DNA from: Nitrobium sp046350935
GTDB taxonomy: Bacteria; Nitrospirota; Thermodesulfovibrionia; Thermodesulfovibrionales; Dissulfurispiraceae
Assembly (NCBI GenBank): GCA_046350935.1
Contig: JAXLZK010000006.1
Location: 62,001 to 126,000 of the forward strand
Direction: 5' to 3'
Length of the DNA stretch: 64,000 nt
This document shows, one piece after another, positions 53,919 to 62,296 of the stretch; within the stretch, counting starts at the first letter, position 1; each line of letters opens with the position of its first letter. The notes below the pieces were generated by a model. It worked only from the letters and a program-made list of their open reading frames with translations. It made no database searches and had not been told where the DNA came from. A program made the position numbers and the translations under genes.

Positions 53919-55090
53919 GCGCTCTCGATAAACAGCAGGGCAGGGTCTTCGAGGTAGGCGATGACGCGCGCCAGGAAGCGCGAGGCGTCCACCCCGTCCG
54001 TTACCCGATGGTCGAAGGTGAGGGAGAGGGGGAGTATCCTTCTGATCGCGATCCGGCCCTCCTTCACCCAGGGCTTTTCGGAGATCCTCCCCGTCCCGAG
54101 GATGGCTGATTCGGGGTAGTTGATGATGGGCGTCGCAAAGGTCCCCCCGAAATGGCCGTAGTTGGTGACGGTAAAGGTCCCGCCCTGCATCTCTTCCAGC
54201 TTGATTTTCCGATCCCGGGCCTTCTCGCTCAGGTCCTGGATCGTCGCGGCAAGTTCGATAATGGTCTTCTTGTCGGCATCCCTGATGACGGGGACCATGA
54301 GGCCGTCAGGGGTGTCCGTGGCGATACCGATGTTGAAATATTTTCTCACGACGATCTCTTCCCGCTCCTCGTCAATGGAGGAATTGAGCTTTGGGTGCTC
54401 CGCAAGCGCGTGCTGCACCGCCTTGATGAAGAAGGGCAGGAAAGTGAGGTGCACTCCCTTTTTGAGCAGGGCCTTCTTTTCCCTCTCCCTGAGCTCCCAC
54501 AATTCGGTGATGTCCGCCTCGTCCATGCCGGTGACGAAGGCGGTGGCATGCTGGGAGGCGAGCAGGTTCTTCGCTATGGTCCTCCGCAGCCCCCGGAGGG
54601 GGACCCGCTCTTCGGGACCGGACGGCGCCTTTCTCTCCTTCGTCTGTTCAGCGGCATCCTCCACGTCCTGTTTCGTTATGCTGCCGCCGGGGCCGGAACC
54701 GCGCACCGTTTCGAGGCGCACCCCCCTTTCCTTTGCGAGCGCCCGTACTGCCGGAGCGGCGAGGACCTCGTCCTCCTCTTCAGGGAGGACCCCTACCACG
54801 GAAACGGAGCGGGATTTCGGCTCCTCTTTCGGCTCCTCTGAAACGGCCGCCCCCTCCTCTGCGATGGTCATGAGCGCCTCTCCCACCCTGACCATATCGC
54901 CTTCATTTTTGTTGAGGCGCACCACCCTCCCGGTCCGCGGGGAGGGCACCTCCACGACGGCCTTGTCGGTCTCGATTTCGAGGACATTCTGGTGCTCTTC
55001 GACTCTGTCCCCTTCCCGTATCATCCATTTCCGCAGCTCGCCTTCGGTGATCCCCTCTCCGAGGTCCGGCAGTAGAAAAGCAAAAGGCAT
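53915..55090 (-). CDS. 2-oxoacid dehydrogenase E2 (dihydrolipoyl acyltransferase)
   Basis: 391 residues. One lipoyl domain with the modified Lys in EIETDKAVVEVPSP, an E3/E1-binding domain (APAVRALAKERGVRLETVRGSGPGG) and the catalytic domain with LTFDHRVTDG (His and Asp of the active site). It moves the acyl group to CoA. Substrate may be pyruvate or a branched-chain oxoacid. No E3 (dihydrolipoamide dehydrogenase) is in the window. Confidence 0.95.
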   Translation of the reverse strand: MPFAFLLPDLGEGITEGELRKWMIREGDRVEEHQNVLEIETDKAVVEVPSPRTGRVVRLNKNEGDMVRVGEALMTIAEEGAAVSEEPKEEPKSRSVSVVGVLPEEEDEVLAAPAVRALAKERGVRLETVRGSGPGGSITKQDVEDAAEQTKERKAPSGPEERVPLRGLRRTIAKNLLASQHATAFVTGMDEADITELWELREREKKALLKKGVHLTFLPFFIKAVQHALAEHPKLNSSIDEEREEIVVRKYFNIGIATDTPDGLMVPVIRDADKKTIIELAATIQDLSEKARDRKIKLEEMQGGTFTVTNYGHFGGTFATPIINYPESAILGTGRISEKPWVKEGRIAIRRILPLSLTFDHRVTDGVDASRFLARVIAYLEDPALLFIESA

Positions 55091-55169
55091 CGCATTCCTC
55101 CTTTTCAGCGGGGGATCGCTCCTCCCCGGGTTGACGCAGAAAGCAGCGTCCAGGGTGTGTATGCAGAAC

Positions 55170-56132
55170 CTAATATTTCATGATTTCGTCGAAGGCGCGC
55201 CTCATCCTTTCCACCGAGGGCATATAGGCGTCCTCCAGCCGTGCGAGGGGAAGCACCGCATCGCATCCGGCGACCCGCAGGATGGGGCCTTTCAGGTGCA
55301 GCATCGCGTCCTCTGCAACGGTGGCCGCCAACTCCGCACCGAATCCGCCCGTTTTCGGCGCCTCGTGGATGATGACGACCCTTCCCGTTTTTCTCACCGA
55401 GGCGAGGATCGTCTCTTCATCGAAGGGGCGGAGGGTCATCAGATCGATCACGTCGGCGTCGTACCCGTCCGCTGCCCGGAGGGCCTTGTGGAGCATACTC
55501 CCCCATGCAAGGACGGTGATCCCCCTCCCTTCCCGTATGGTCCGGGCCTTGCCCAGGGGCAGCGTATAGCCTCCTTCCGGTACCTCCTCCCTGATAAGCC
55601 GGTAGAGGCGCGTGGACTCGAGGAAGAGCACCGGGTCGGGGTCCCTGAGGGCGGAGGCGAGCAGGCCCTTAGCAGTAAAGGGAGAGGAGGGCACCACGAC
55701 CTTGATGCCCGGCATGTGGCAGAAGAGGGCCTCCGCGCTCTCGGAGTGCAGCTCGGGCGACCTGATCCCCACGCCGTAGGGGGTCCGTATGACCAGGGGG
55801 CAGGTGAACCGTCCCCGGGAGCGCGAGCGGATGCGGGCAGCGTGGGAGAAGATCTGGTCGAGGGCCGGATAGATGAACCCCATGAACTGGATCTCCGCCA
55901 CCGGCTTCAGGCCGTACACCGCCATGCCGACTGCGGCGCCGACAATGCCCGACTCCGCAAGGGGGGTGTCCATGACCCGTGCAGGGCCGAAGAGCGACTG
56001 CAGACCCTCGGTGACCCGGAAAACGCCGCCGTTCTTCCCTACGTCCTCGCCAAGCAGGACGATGGCGGGGTCCCGCTCCATCTCCTCCTGCAGGGCGAGA
56101 TTGATCGCCTGCACCATATTCATCTCCGGCAT
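55170..56132 (-). CDS. 2-oxoacid dehydrogenase E1 beta subunit
   Basis: 320 residues. Transketolase-like pyrimidine domain: MNMVQAINLALQEEMERDPAIVLLGEDVGKNGGVFRVTEGL (key: D-x-V-G-x-N-G-G-V-F), TPLAESGIVGAAVGMAVYGLKPVAE, DLMTLRPFDEET and VIIHEAPKTGGFGAELAA. Forms the alpha2beta2 E1 with the gene one base upstream. The 79-nt space before E2 contains a 15-mer also found at 3552. Confidence 0.95.
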   Translation of the reverse strand: MPEMNMVQAINLALQEEMERDPAIVLLGEDVGKNGGVFRVTEGLQSLFGPARVMDTPLAESGIVGAAVGMAVYGLKPVAEIQFMGFIYPALDQIFSHAARIRSRSRGRFTCPLVIRTPYGVGIRSPELHSESAEALFCHMPGIKVVVPSSPFTAKGLLASALRDPDPVLFLESTRLYRLIREEVPEGGYTLPLGKARTIREGRGITVLAWGSMLHKALRAADGYDADVIDLMTLRPFDEETILASVRKTGRVVIIHEAPKTGGFGAELAATVAEDAMLHLKGPILRVAGCDAVLPLARLEDAYMPSVERMRRAFDEIMKY

Positions 56133-56133
56133 G

Positions 56134-57189
56134 TCAGAAGTCCCTCATCTCTTTCGCCTGCCGCGGAGTGGGCTCCGCGTAGGTGAAAAGGAGCATGTCC
56201 TTCGGATCCGGAGGGGGCGCCGCCTCCGCGGTCCGTACGGCCTCGTCGACCGTCCTCCTTGCCCCCTCTTCCGTCTCCTGCCGGTATTGCTCGGTCCAGA
56301 TGCCCTGCCTCTCCATGTACCGTCTCAGGCGCAGAAGGGGGTCCTTTGCCCGCCATTCCTCGACCTCTCTTTCCTGCCGGTAGCGGGTGGCATCGTCGGC
56401 GGTGGTGTGGTGGGACATGCGGTACGTAACGCATTCGATGAAGGTCGGGCCTCCGCCGGCCCTCGCCTTCGCGAGCGCCTCCCGGGAGGCCTTGTACACG
56501 GCAAAAATGTCGTTGCCGTCCACCTGTATGCCCTCAAACCCGTAGGCAAAGGCTTTTTGCGCCAGGGTCTTCGAGGCGGTCTGCCTCTCCCGGGGCACCG
56601 AGATTGCCCATTGGTTGTTCTGGCAGAGGAAGACGACCGGCGCTTTGAATACGCCCGCCATGGTAAGCCCCTCATGAAAATCTCCCTTGGAGGTGGCGCC
56701 GTCGCCGAAATAGGCGACTACGGCGATGGGGTCTTTCCTGTACTGCGCCGCCATTGCGGCGCCCACCGCATGGGGGACCTGCGTGCCGACCGAGATGGAG
56801 ATCGGGAAGATGTTGAGCTCCCGGGGGGTGATCATCCCCCTCTCGTCCCCTCCCCAGTAGTGAAAAATCCGGTGGGGGGGATACCCCAGCGCGAGGAAGA
56901 CGCCTGTCTCGCGGAAGGCAGGGAAGACCCAGTCGGATTTTTCGAGGGCGAAGGCGCTGCCCACCTGTACTGCCTCCTGCCCGAGGATAGAGGCATAGGT
57001 GCCGATCCTGCCCTCCCGCTGGAGGCTCAGCGCGCGCTGGTCAAAGGTCCTGGAGAGGACGAGCAGTGCGTACATTTTCTTTATTTCTTCGGCGGAAAGG
57101 GGAGGCAGCAGCGCGGTGTCGGCATTCCCCTGTTCATCAAGGATCTCAAGGCGGCGTACCGAGATGGATTCTATCGTTATTTCCGACAT
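56134..57189 (-). CDS. 2-oxoacid dehydrogenase E1 alpha subunit
   Basis: 351 residues. Thiamine diphosphate-binding subunit: GDGATSKGDFHEGLTMAGVF (the GDG-N motif with QNNQWAIS), HAVGAAMAAQY and the phosphorylation-loop-like RMSHHTTADDATRYR. Either of two consecutive ATG codons (57192, 57189) may start it; no Shine-Dalgarno site is present and a promoter -10 box ends 4-7 bases upstream. First gene of the E1-E2-synthetase series, divergent from gph. Confidence 0.94.
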   Translation of the reverse strand: MSEITIESISVRRLEILDEQGNADTALLPPLSAEEIKKMYALLVLSRTFDQRALSLQREGRIGTYASILGQEAVQVGSAFALEKSDWVFPAFRETGVFLALGYPPHRIFHYWGGDERGMITPRELNIFPISISVGTQVPHAVGAAMAAQYRKDPIAVVAYFGDGATSKGDFHEGLTMAGVFKAPVVFLCQNNQWAISVPRERQTASKTLAQKAFAYGFEGIQVDGNDIFAVYKASREALAKARAGGGPTFIECVTYRMSHHTTADDATRYRQEREVEEWRAKDPLLRLRRYMERQGIWTEQYRQETEEGARRTVDEAVRTAEAAPPPDPKDMLLFTYAEPTPRQAKEMRDF

Positions 57190-57196
57190 CATTAAC

Positions 57197-57225
57197 AGGA
57201 TATCATGACGGGTGGGGGGAGTCAA
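57197..57225 (-). promoter_or_regulatory. promoter of a probable leaderless E1-alpha transcript
   Basis: Minus strand TTGACT (57220-57225), 17 nt, TATCCT (57197-57202), followed by GTTA and ATGATG. Confidence 0.6.
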
Positions 57226-57411
57226 TGTTCCCGCCTCTCCGCCGTTTCTTCGCCGTTTCTTCGGAAGTACGGCTGCACGAGACGGCGCGGCGCGCCGCGC
57301 AGCGGGTCCCGCCGGGCGCTTTTTCCCGCCGGAACGGCTTCTTTCCGCGGCCCGTTTTGACCTCTGCCAGGCCCGAGCAAACCCATTGAGTTTTTCATCG
57401 ATTTCTATTAG

Positions 57412-57417
57412 GATAAT
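57412..57417 (+). promoter_or_regulatory. possible -10 box at the start of gph
   Basis: GATAAT ends two bases before ATG 57420; an alternative TATTAG at 57406-57411 would place the -10 eight bases away. The -35 (TTGAGT, 57386) has an unusual spacing. Confidence 0.35.
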
Positions 57418-57419
57418 AG

Positions 57420-58073
57420 ATGTCTCTTCGGCTGATCATCTTCGACCTGGACGGAACACTCATCGATTCGAGCCCGGATATTGCCGATGCAATCAACTAT
57501 GCAGTCGGTGTGTACGGGCTTCCCCCTGTCTCCGTAAAGGAAACGATCGGTCTGGTGGGCGAGGGGATTTCCCGCCTCATGGAGAAGCTGATCGAAAAGG
57601 AAGGGATCCCCGCCGACAGGGACCTCCTGGTCGGCAGGTTCCTTGAGCACTATTCGGCGCACCTGGTCGACAAAACAACGGTGTATCCCGGAGTGCGGGA
57701 GACCCTGGAAAGACTGGCCGCCTACAAGAAGGCGGTCATCTCGAACAAGCGGGAGGGTCTTTCCGGGACGATTCTGCAGAAGCTGGGCCTTGCTCCGTAC
57801 CTGGATATCGTGGTGGGAAGCGATACCACGCAGGAGCGCAAGCCCTCTCCCGTTCCGGTCCGCCATGTGCTCTCGCGCCTCGGGATACGTCCGGACGAGG
57901 CGGTGATGGTGGGAGACAGCACCTATGACATAGAAGCGGGCAGGGCCGCGGGTCTCAGAACGGTTGCCGTCACCTACGGCTACCGTTCTGAGGATGTTTT
58001 ACAAGACGCCGACTTCATCATTGATTCCCTCTCCGCATTGCCGGATATTGCAGGGAAACTGTCTGCGGCCTGA
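57420..58073 (+). CDS. gph: HAD-family phosphoglycolate phosphatase-like
   Basis: 217 residues. HAD motifs I (IIFDLDGTLIDS, nucleophile Asp and acid Asp), II (VISNKR), the Lys/Arg region (ERKPSPVPV) and IV (VMVGDSTYDIEAGRAAG). The helical cap fits the Gph/PGPase group, so phosphoglycolate is the likely substrate; pyrophosphatase activity is a possible alternative. It precedes the acs cluster by 120 nt. Confidence 0.88.
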   Translation: MSLRLIIFDLDGTLIDSSPDIADAINYAVGVYGLPPVSVKETIGLVGEGISRLMEKLIEKEGIPADRDLLVGRFLEHYSAHLVDKTTVYPGVRETLERLAAYKKAVISNKREGLSGTILQKLGLAPYLDIVVGSDTTQERKPSPVPVRHVLSRLGIRPDEAVMVGDSTYDIEAGRAAGLRTVAVTYGYRSEDVLQDADFIIDSLSALPDIAGKLSAA

Positions 58074-58156
58074 AGGCGGGCGCCTTTCAGGGGCGGCAGC
58101 GGGATTCTTATCCTTTTTTGCCGTTTGGTCTACGCGGCGCCCCGCCCGGTTTTTAC

Positions 58157-58178
58157 CAGGGTGTGCATACATACCCTG
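58157..58178. promoter_or_regulatory. palindrome upstream of cooC
   Basis: CAGGGT-GTGCATACAT-ACCCTG is an inverted repeat with 6-bp perfect arms, 17 nt before the cooC start. Its left half resembles the 15-mer repeated at 3552 and 55150. Candidate operator. Confidence 0.45.
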
Positions 58179-58194
58179 ATTAGGGAGGATGTGC

Positions 58195-58962
58195 ATGGCA
58201 TTTACCATCGCTTTTGCGGGAAAAGGCGGCACCGGCAAGACGAGTCTTGCGGGCCTGACCATAAAATACCTGATCGGCAGGAGGAAGGGGCCTGTTCTCG
58301 CCGTCGACGCGGACAGCAACTCATGCCTCAACGAAGCCCTCGGCCTCGAAATACATGCGACCATCGGGAAGCTCAGGGAGGAATCCCTCCAGGCCGTCCG
58401 GAGCGGCGGCGAGAGGCCCGGCGGAATGTCCATGGAGCAGTTGTTCGACTATCAGGTGCAGCAGTCCCTTATCGAAGCAGAGGGGTTTGACCTAATGGTG
58501 ATGGGGAGGCCCGAGGGCGCCGGCTGCTATTGCGCGGCAAACAACATCATCAGGAAGTATACGGACCTGCTGTCCGACAAATACCCCTATGTCGTGATCG
58601 ACAATGAGGCCGGCATGGAGCACCTGAGCAGGAGGACCACCCATCAGGTCGACCTGCTGATCATCGTCAGCGATCCGACGGTGAAGGGCGTGCTTACGGC
58701 GAAGAGGATCAACGAGTTGGTGGACGAGCTGCAGCTAGCGGTGGAGAAGCGCGTCCTCGTCATCAACAGAGTGACCGGCGTCGAGGGCGATGAGCTCAGG
58801 AAGAGGGCTGAGCAGTCGAACATCAGCATTGCAGGGCTGGTGCCGCAGGACGAACTGGTAGCCAAATTCGACCTGGAAGGCAGGCCCGTTTTCGATCTTC
58901 CTGATGACGCACGCTCCGTCCGGGCGTTCTTCGGCATCCTCGACGCCCTGCGGGTGCCGTGA
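58195..58962 (+). CDS. cooC: CooC-type nickel-insertion ATPase (CODH/ACS maturation)
   Basis: 255 residues, MinD-like ATPase. Deviant Walker A GKGGTGKTS at the N-terminus, VDADSNSCLNEAL, the conserved Cys-x-Cys in GAGCYCAANN that binds nickel, and YVVIDNEAGMEHLSRR (Walker B). It loads nickel into carbon monoxide dehydrogenase or acetyl-CoA synthase. GGAGG lies six bases before the ATG at 58195. It immediately precedes acsE-D-C-B, the expected client operon. Confidence 0.93.
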   Translation: MAFTIAFAGKGGTGKTSLAGLTIKYLIGRRKGPVLAVDADSNSCLNEALGLEIHATIGKLREESLQAVRSGGERPGGMSMEQLFDYQVQQSLIEAEGFDLMVMGRPEGAGCYCAANNIIRKYTDLLSDKYPYVVIDNEAGMEHLSRRTTHQVDLLIIVSDPTVKGVLTAKRINELVDELQLAVEKRVLVINRVTGVEGDELRKRAEQSNISIAGLVPQDELVAKFDLEGRPVFDLPDDARSVRAFFGILDALRVP

Positions 58963-59082
58963 AGGGCTGTCCTGCAACAAAACGATGGTGCGGGAATCTG
59001 CAGCCGGAAAATGAGCTGCGTTGTCGGTAATAAAGATAACCTCGTGAAATATAAAGATTTTACTTTACGTGATTAAAAAGTT

Positions 59083-59101
59083 ATGTTACTGTTGGTAACA
59101 T
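59083..59101. promoter_or_regulatory. inverted repeat upstream of acsE
   Basis: ATGTTAC-TGTTG-GTAACAT is a perfect 7-bp-arm palindrome 39 nt before the acsE start, in an AT-rich 177-nt intergenic region. Candidate operator for the acs genes. Confidence 0.55.
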
Positions 59102-59139
59102 GGAATTTTCTTATAGCCACTTTGTGAAAGGAGACGGGT

Positions 59140-59922
59140 ATGCTGATTATCGGTGAGAAGTTGAGCATTATTGCCAAGCGGGTGCGGGAAGCGATGATGG
59201 CCAAGGACAAGGGCCCCATCCAGGAGATCGCGACCAACCAGTGGAAACAGGGGGCGGGCATGATCGACGCCAATATCGGTCCTGCTGAAGACGGAGGAGA
59301 AGAACTGATGCAATGGATGGTGACCACCATCCAAGAGGTGGTCCCCCTTCCGATCTGCCTCGACACCACGAATTTCAAGGCGGTGGAGGCAGGGCTGCAG
59401 GTGCATAACAACGAGTGGGGGAGGCCCCTCATCAACTCCACCTCCAACGATCCCGAGCGCTTCCCGATGATGGAGATCGCGGCAAAATATAACGCTCAGA
59501 TCATCGGCCTCACCGTGGGGAAGGGCGGACTGCCCGCCGACGCCGAGGAGCGTGCCGCCATCGCGGCCGAGATCATGGCGCGGGCGATGGAATACGGCAT
59601 CCCCCTCGAGGACCTCTATCTCGATCCCCTCGTTCTGCAGATAGCCACTTCGCAGGACCATGCGCTCCATGTGATAAAGGCGGTGAAGATGTTCCAGGAG
59701 CTGAACGACCCCGCGATGAAGACGGTGGTCGGCCTGAGCAACATCTCCAACGGCTGCCCCAAGGCGCTGCGGCCCATTCTCAACAAATACTACCTCACTC
59801 TCCTGACCTATGAGGGCCTCACCGCGGCGATCGCAGACCCCCACGAAGTGGCGGAAACAGTAAAAACGGTTGATGTGATAATGGGCAAGACCCTTTACGC
59901 ACATTCCTATCTTGAAATGTAG
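59140..59922 (+). CDS. acsE: methyltetrahydrofolate:corrinoid/iron-sulfur protein methyltransferase
   Basis: 260 residues with a pterin-binding TIM barrel: MLIIGEKLSIIAKRVREAM, GAGMIDANIGP, LCLDTTN-type strand (PICLDTTNFKAVEAG), INSTSNDPERF, and VGLSNISNGCP. It transfers the methyl group of methyl-H4folate to the cobalt of the corrinoid protein. AAAGGAGA precedes the start. First gene of the acs operon, 12 nt before acsD. Confidence 0.96.
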   Translation: MLIIGEKLSIIAKRVREAMMAKDKGPIQEIATNQWKQGAGMIDANIGPAEDGGEELMQWMVTTIQEVVPLPICLDTTNFKAVEAGLQVHNNEWGRPLINSTSNDPERFPMMEIAAKYNAQIIGLTVGKGGLPADAEERAAIAAEIMARAMEYGIPLEDLYLDPLVLQIATSQDHALHVIKAVKMFQELNDPAMKTVVGLSNISNGCPKALRPILNKYYLTLLTYEGLTAAIADPHEVAETVKTVDVIMGKTLYAHSYLEM

Positions 59923-59934
59923 GAGGAGAATACC

Positions 59935-60873
59935 ATGGCTTTTGTTGCTCCAAAAGAGACCTATTCGGGTAGAGTTTTCGAAGTCGCCATAGGAACGGAC
60001 AAGCAAGTCGCTTTCGGAGGCGAGAACGTCCTCCCGTTCCATTCTTTCGAAGGGAATGTACCTGCCAGGCCTGTTATCGCTTTCGAGATCCAGGACACGC
60101 CCCCTGATGACTGGCCGGAAACGGTAAGAAAGGCATACGAAGGGGTATCGGGCGACCCTGTGACCTGGGCGAAGCACTGCCAGGACGCCCTCGGAGCGAA
60201 GGCGATCGCGCTCAGGCTGGTCAGCACCCACCCCGACAGGGAGAACCGCTCGCCTGAAGAGGCGGCTAAAACCGTGCGGGACGTCCTCGCCGCCGTCACT
60301 GTCCCCCTGATCATCCTGGGCAGCAATAATGTGGAGAAGGACTCCTCGGTGCTGGTCGCCGTCGCCGAAGCGGCCAAGGACAAGAACTGCATCATCGGCA
60401 AGGCCCAGGAGGCCAACTACAAGACCATCGCCGCCGCCGCCATGGCGAACAACCACAAGCTGATCGCCATGTCCGAGCTGGACATCAACCTCTCGAAGCA
60501 GCTCAACATCCTCATCACCCAGATGGGGTTTGATAAAGAGAAGCTGATCACCGACCCCATGTGCTCCGCGCTGGGCTACGGCCTCGAGTATACCTATTCG
60601 GTCATGGAGAGGATACGCCTTGCGGCGCTGACCCAGAACGACGCCACCATGCAGCAGCCCATGCTGGGCGACGTGGGAATGTACGTCTGGAAGGTGAAGG
60701 AGACCCAGGCCCCCGAGGCGGACCTCCCGCAGTGGGGCTCCCTCGTGGAGAGGGGCATCGCGTGGGAAACGGCCACCGCGGGCAGTCTGGTGCTCGCGGG
60801 TGCGGAGCTCCTCATTATGCGGCATCCGGAAGCGATCAAGGCAGTCGAAAAATTCATTGGCGAGTTACTATAA
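59935..60873 (+). CDS. acsD: corrinoid/iron-sulfur protein small subunit
   Basis: 312 residues, TIM barrel. Typical segments: RPVIAFEIQDTPPDDWPE, DPVTWAKHCQDALGAKAIALRLVSTHPD, PLIILGSNNVEKDSSVL and TDPMCSALGYGLEYTYSVMERIRLAAL. With the AcsC subunit it holds the B12 cofactor that shuttles methyl groups between AcsE and AcsB. Good Shine-Dalgarno site (AGGAGGAG) upstream. Confidence 0.96.
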   Translation: MAFVAPKETYSGRVFEVAIGTDKQVAFGGENVLPFHSFEGNVPARPVIAFEIQDTPPDDWPETVRKAYEGVSGDPVTWAKHCQDALGAKAIALRLVSTHPDRENRSPEEAAKTVRDVLAAVTVPLIILGSNNVEKDSSVLVAVAEAAKDKNCIIGKAQEANYKTIAAAAMANNHKLIAMSELDINLSKQLNILITQMGFDKEKLITDPMCSALGYGLEYTYSVMERIRLAALTQNDATMQQPMLGDVGMYVWKVKETQAPEADLPQWGSLVERGIAWETATAGSLVLAGAELLIMRHPEAIKAVEKFIGELL

Positions 60874-60886
60874 GGGAGGAACAGCT

Positions 60887-62224
60887 ATGGCTCTGACAGG
60901 CGTTGAAATATTCAAATTACTTCCGAAGACGAATTGCAAGAAGTGCGGGCACCCCACCTGCCTGGCCTTCGCGATGAAGCTTGCCCAGAGGCAGGCGTCC
61001 CTCGACTCGTGCCCCGATGTCTCCGACGAGGCGAAAAGGGTCCTGGGCGAGGCGTCGGCCCCTCCCATACGGCCCATCACCCTCGGCGCCGGCGACAAGG
61101 CGGTGAAGATGGGCGAGGAGACCGTCCTCTTCCGGCACGAAAAGAAGTTTGTGAATCCCTGCGCTCTCGCGGTGGAGGTAAAAGACACCCTCTCCGACGA
61201 CGAGATCGGCAGGATCGTGGAGGGAGTGCTCTCCTCGGAGATCGACAGGGTCGGCCAGAAGCTGCGGGTCGACGTCCTCTTCCTGAGCAACGCGTCCGGG
61301 GATGCGGGGAAGTTCGAAAGCGTGGTGAAGGCCGTGGCCGCGAAGGCGCCCTCCGTTCCCCTGGTCCTTTCCACCTCCAATGCAGCGGCTGCGGAGGCGG
61401 CGCTGAAGGTCGTCGCCGACAGGAAACCCCTCCTCTACGGAGCGGACGAATCCAATGCGGACGCAATGGCGGCGCTCGCGAAGAATTACAAGGTCTCCCT
61501 CGGTGTGGCCGGGAAGGGGCTTGACGCGCTCTCTTCCCTGACCGAAAAGATAAAGGGGCTCGGCGTGGAGGACATGGTGATCGATTCCGGCGCCAGGACG
61601 GCAAAGGAGATCATCGAGAACAACACTCTCATCAGGCGGGCCGCGATCAAGAAGAATTTCAAGGCCCTGGGATACCCGGTGATCACCCTTGCCCAGCGGG
61701 ATGACGCGATGCTCGAAATGCTCGTTGCCTCTCTGGGCGTTGCCAAATACTCCTCACTGATCGTCATGAGCAGCATCGAGAAGTGGAAGGACCTCGCCCT
61801 TTTTACCCTGAGGCAGAACATCTACACCGATCCTCAGGTGCCGATGCAGGTGGAGCAGAAGATCTACACCATCGGGGAGACCACCGCCGAATCCCCCCTG
61901 CTGATCACCTCGAATTTCTCTCTCACCTATTTCATCCTTTCGGGTGAAGTCGAAAACAGCAAGGTGCCGACCCGGCTTGCGGTCCTCGACTGCGAGGGCC
62001 TGTCGGTATTGACGGCATGGGCGGCCGGCAAGTTCACCGCCTCCAAGATAGCCGCCTTCATCCAGGAGAGCGGCATCGGGGACGAGCTCAAGAACAAGGA
62101 GCTGATCATTCCCGGGTATGTCGCCATCCTCAGCGGCGCCATCGAGGAGAAGCTGCCCGGCTGGAAGATCACCGTCGGACCCAGGGAGGCAAACGGCGTG
62201 CCCGCTTTCCTCAAATCGCGGTAG
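60887..62224 (+). CDS. acsC: corrinoid/iron-sulfur protein large subunit
   Basis: 445 residues. N-terminal [4Fe-4S] domain with CKKCGHPTC and a fourth Cys at SLDSCPD, the low-potential cluster that reactivates cobalt, then a TIM barrel and a C-terminal corrinoid-binding domain (NFSLTYFILSGEVE, PGYVAILSGAIEEKLPGW). The ATG at 60887, behind GGGAGGA, is the start; the frame open to 60800 is only the end of acsD in another frame. Follows acsD by 13 nt. Confidence 0.96.
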   Translation: MALTGVEIFKLLPKTNCKKCGHPTCLAFAMKLAQRQASLDSCPDVSDEAKRVLGEASAPPIRPITLGAGDKAVKMGEETVLFRHEKKFVNPCALAVEVKDTLSDDEIGRIVEGVLSSEIDRVGQKLRVDVLFLSNASGDAGKFESVVKAVAAKAPSVPLVLSTSNAAAAEAALKVVADRKPLLYGADESNADAMAALAKNYKVSLGVAGKGLDALSSLTEKIKGLGVEDMVIDSGARTAKEIIENNTLIRRAAIKKNFKALGYPVITLAQRDDAMLEMLVASLGVAKYSSLIVMSSIEKWKDLALFTLRQNIYTDPQVPMQVEQKIYTIGETTAESPLLITSNFSLTYFILSGEVENSKVPTRLAVLDCEGLSVLTAWAAGKFTASKIAAFIQESGIGDELKNKELIIPGYVAILSGAIEEKLPGWKITVGPREANGVPAFLKSR

Positions 62225-62296
62225 GTAGGTTGCGTACACGAGAGAAAATCAGGAATAATGATAGTGAGCCGATAATGTGGCACAGGAGGTCAGTTT

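Noticed and set aside
54162..56186. Open frame of 674 codons antisense to E2 and E1-beta
   Set aside because: It is a shadow of two certain enzymes and rich in Ser/Arg.
59086..60825. Open frame of 579 codons antisense to acsE and acsD
   Set aside because: It is a shadow of two certain genes.
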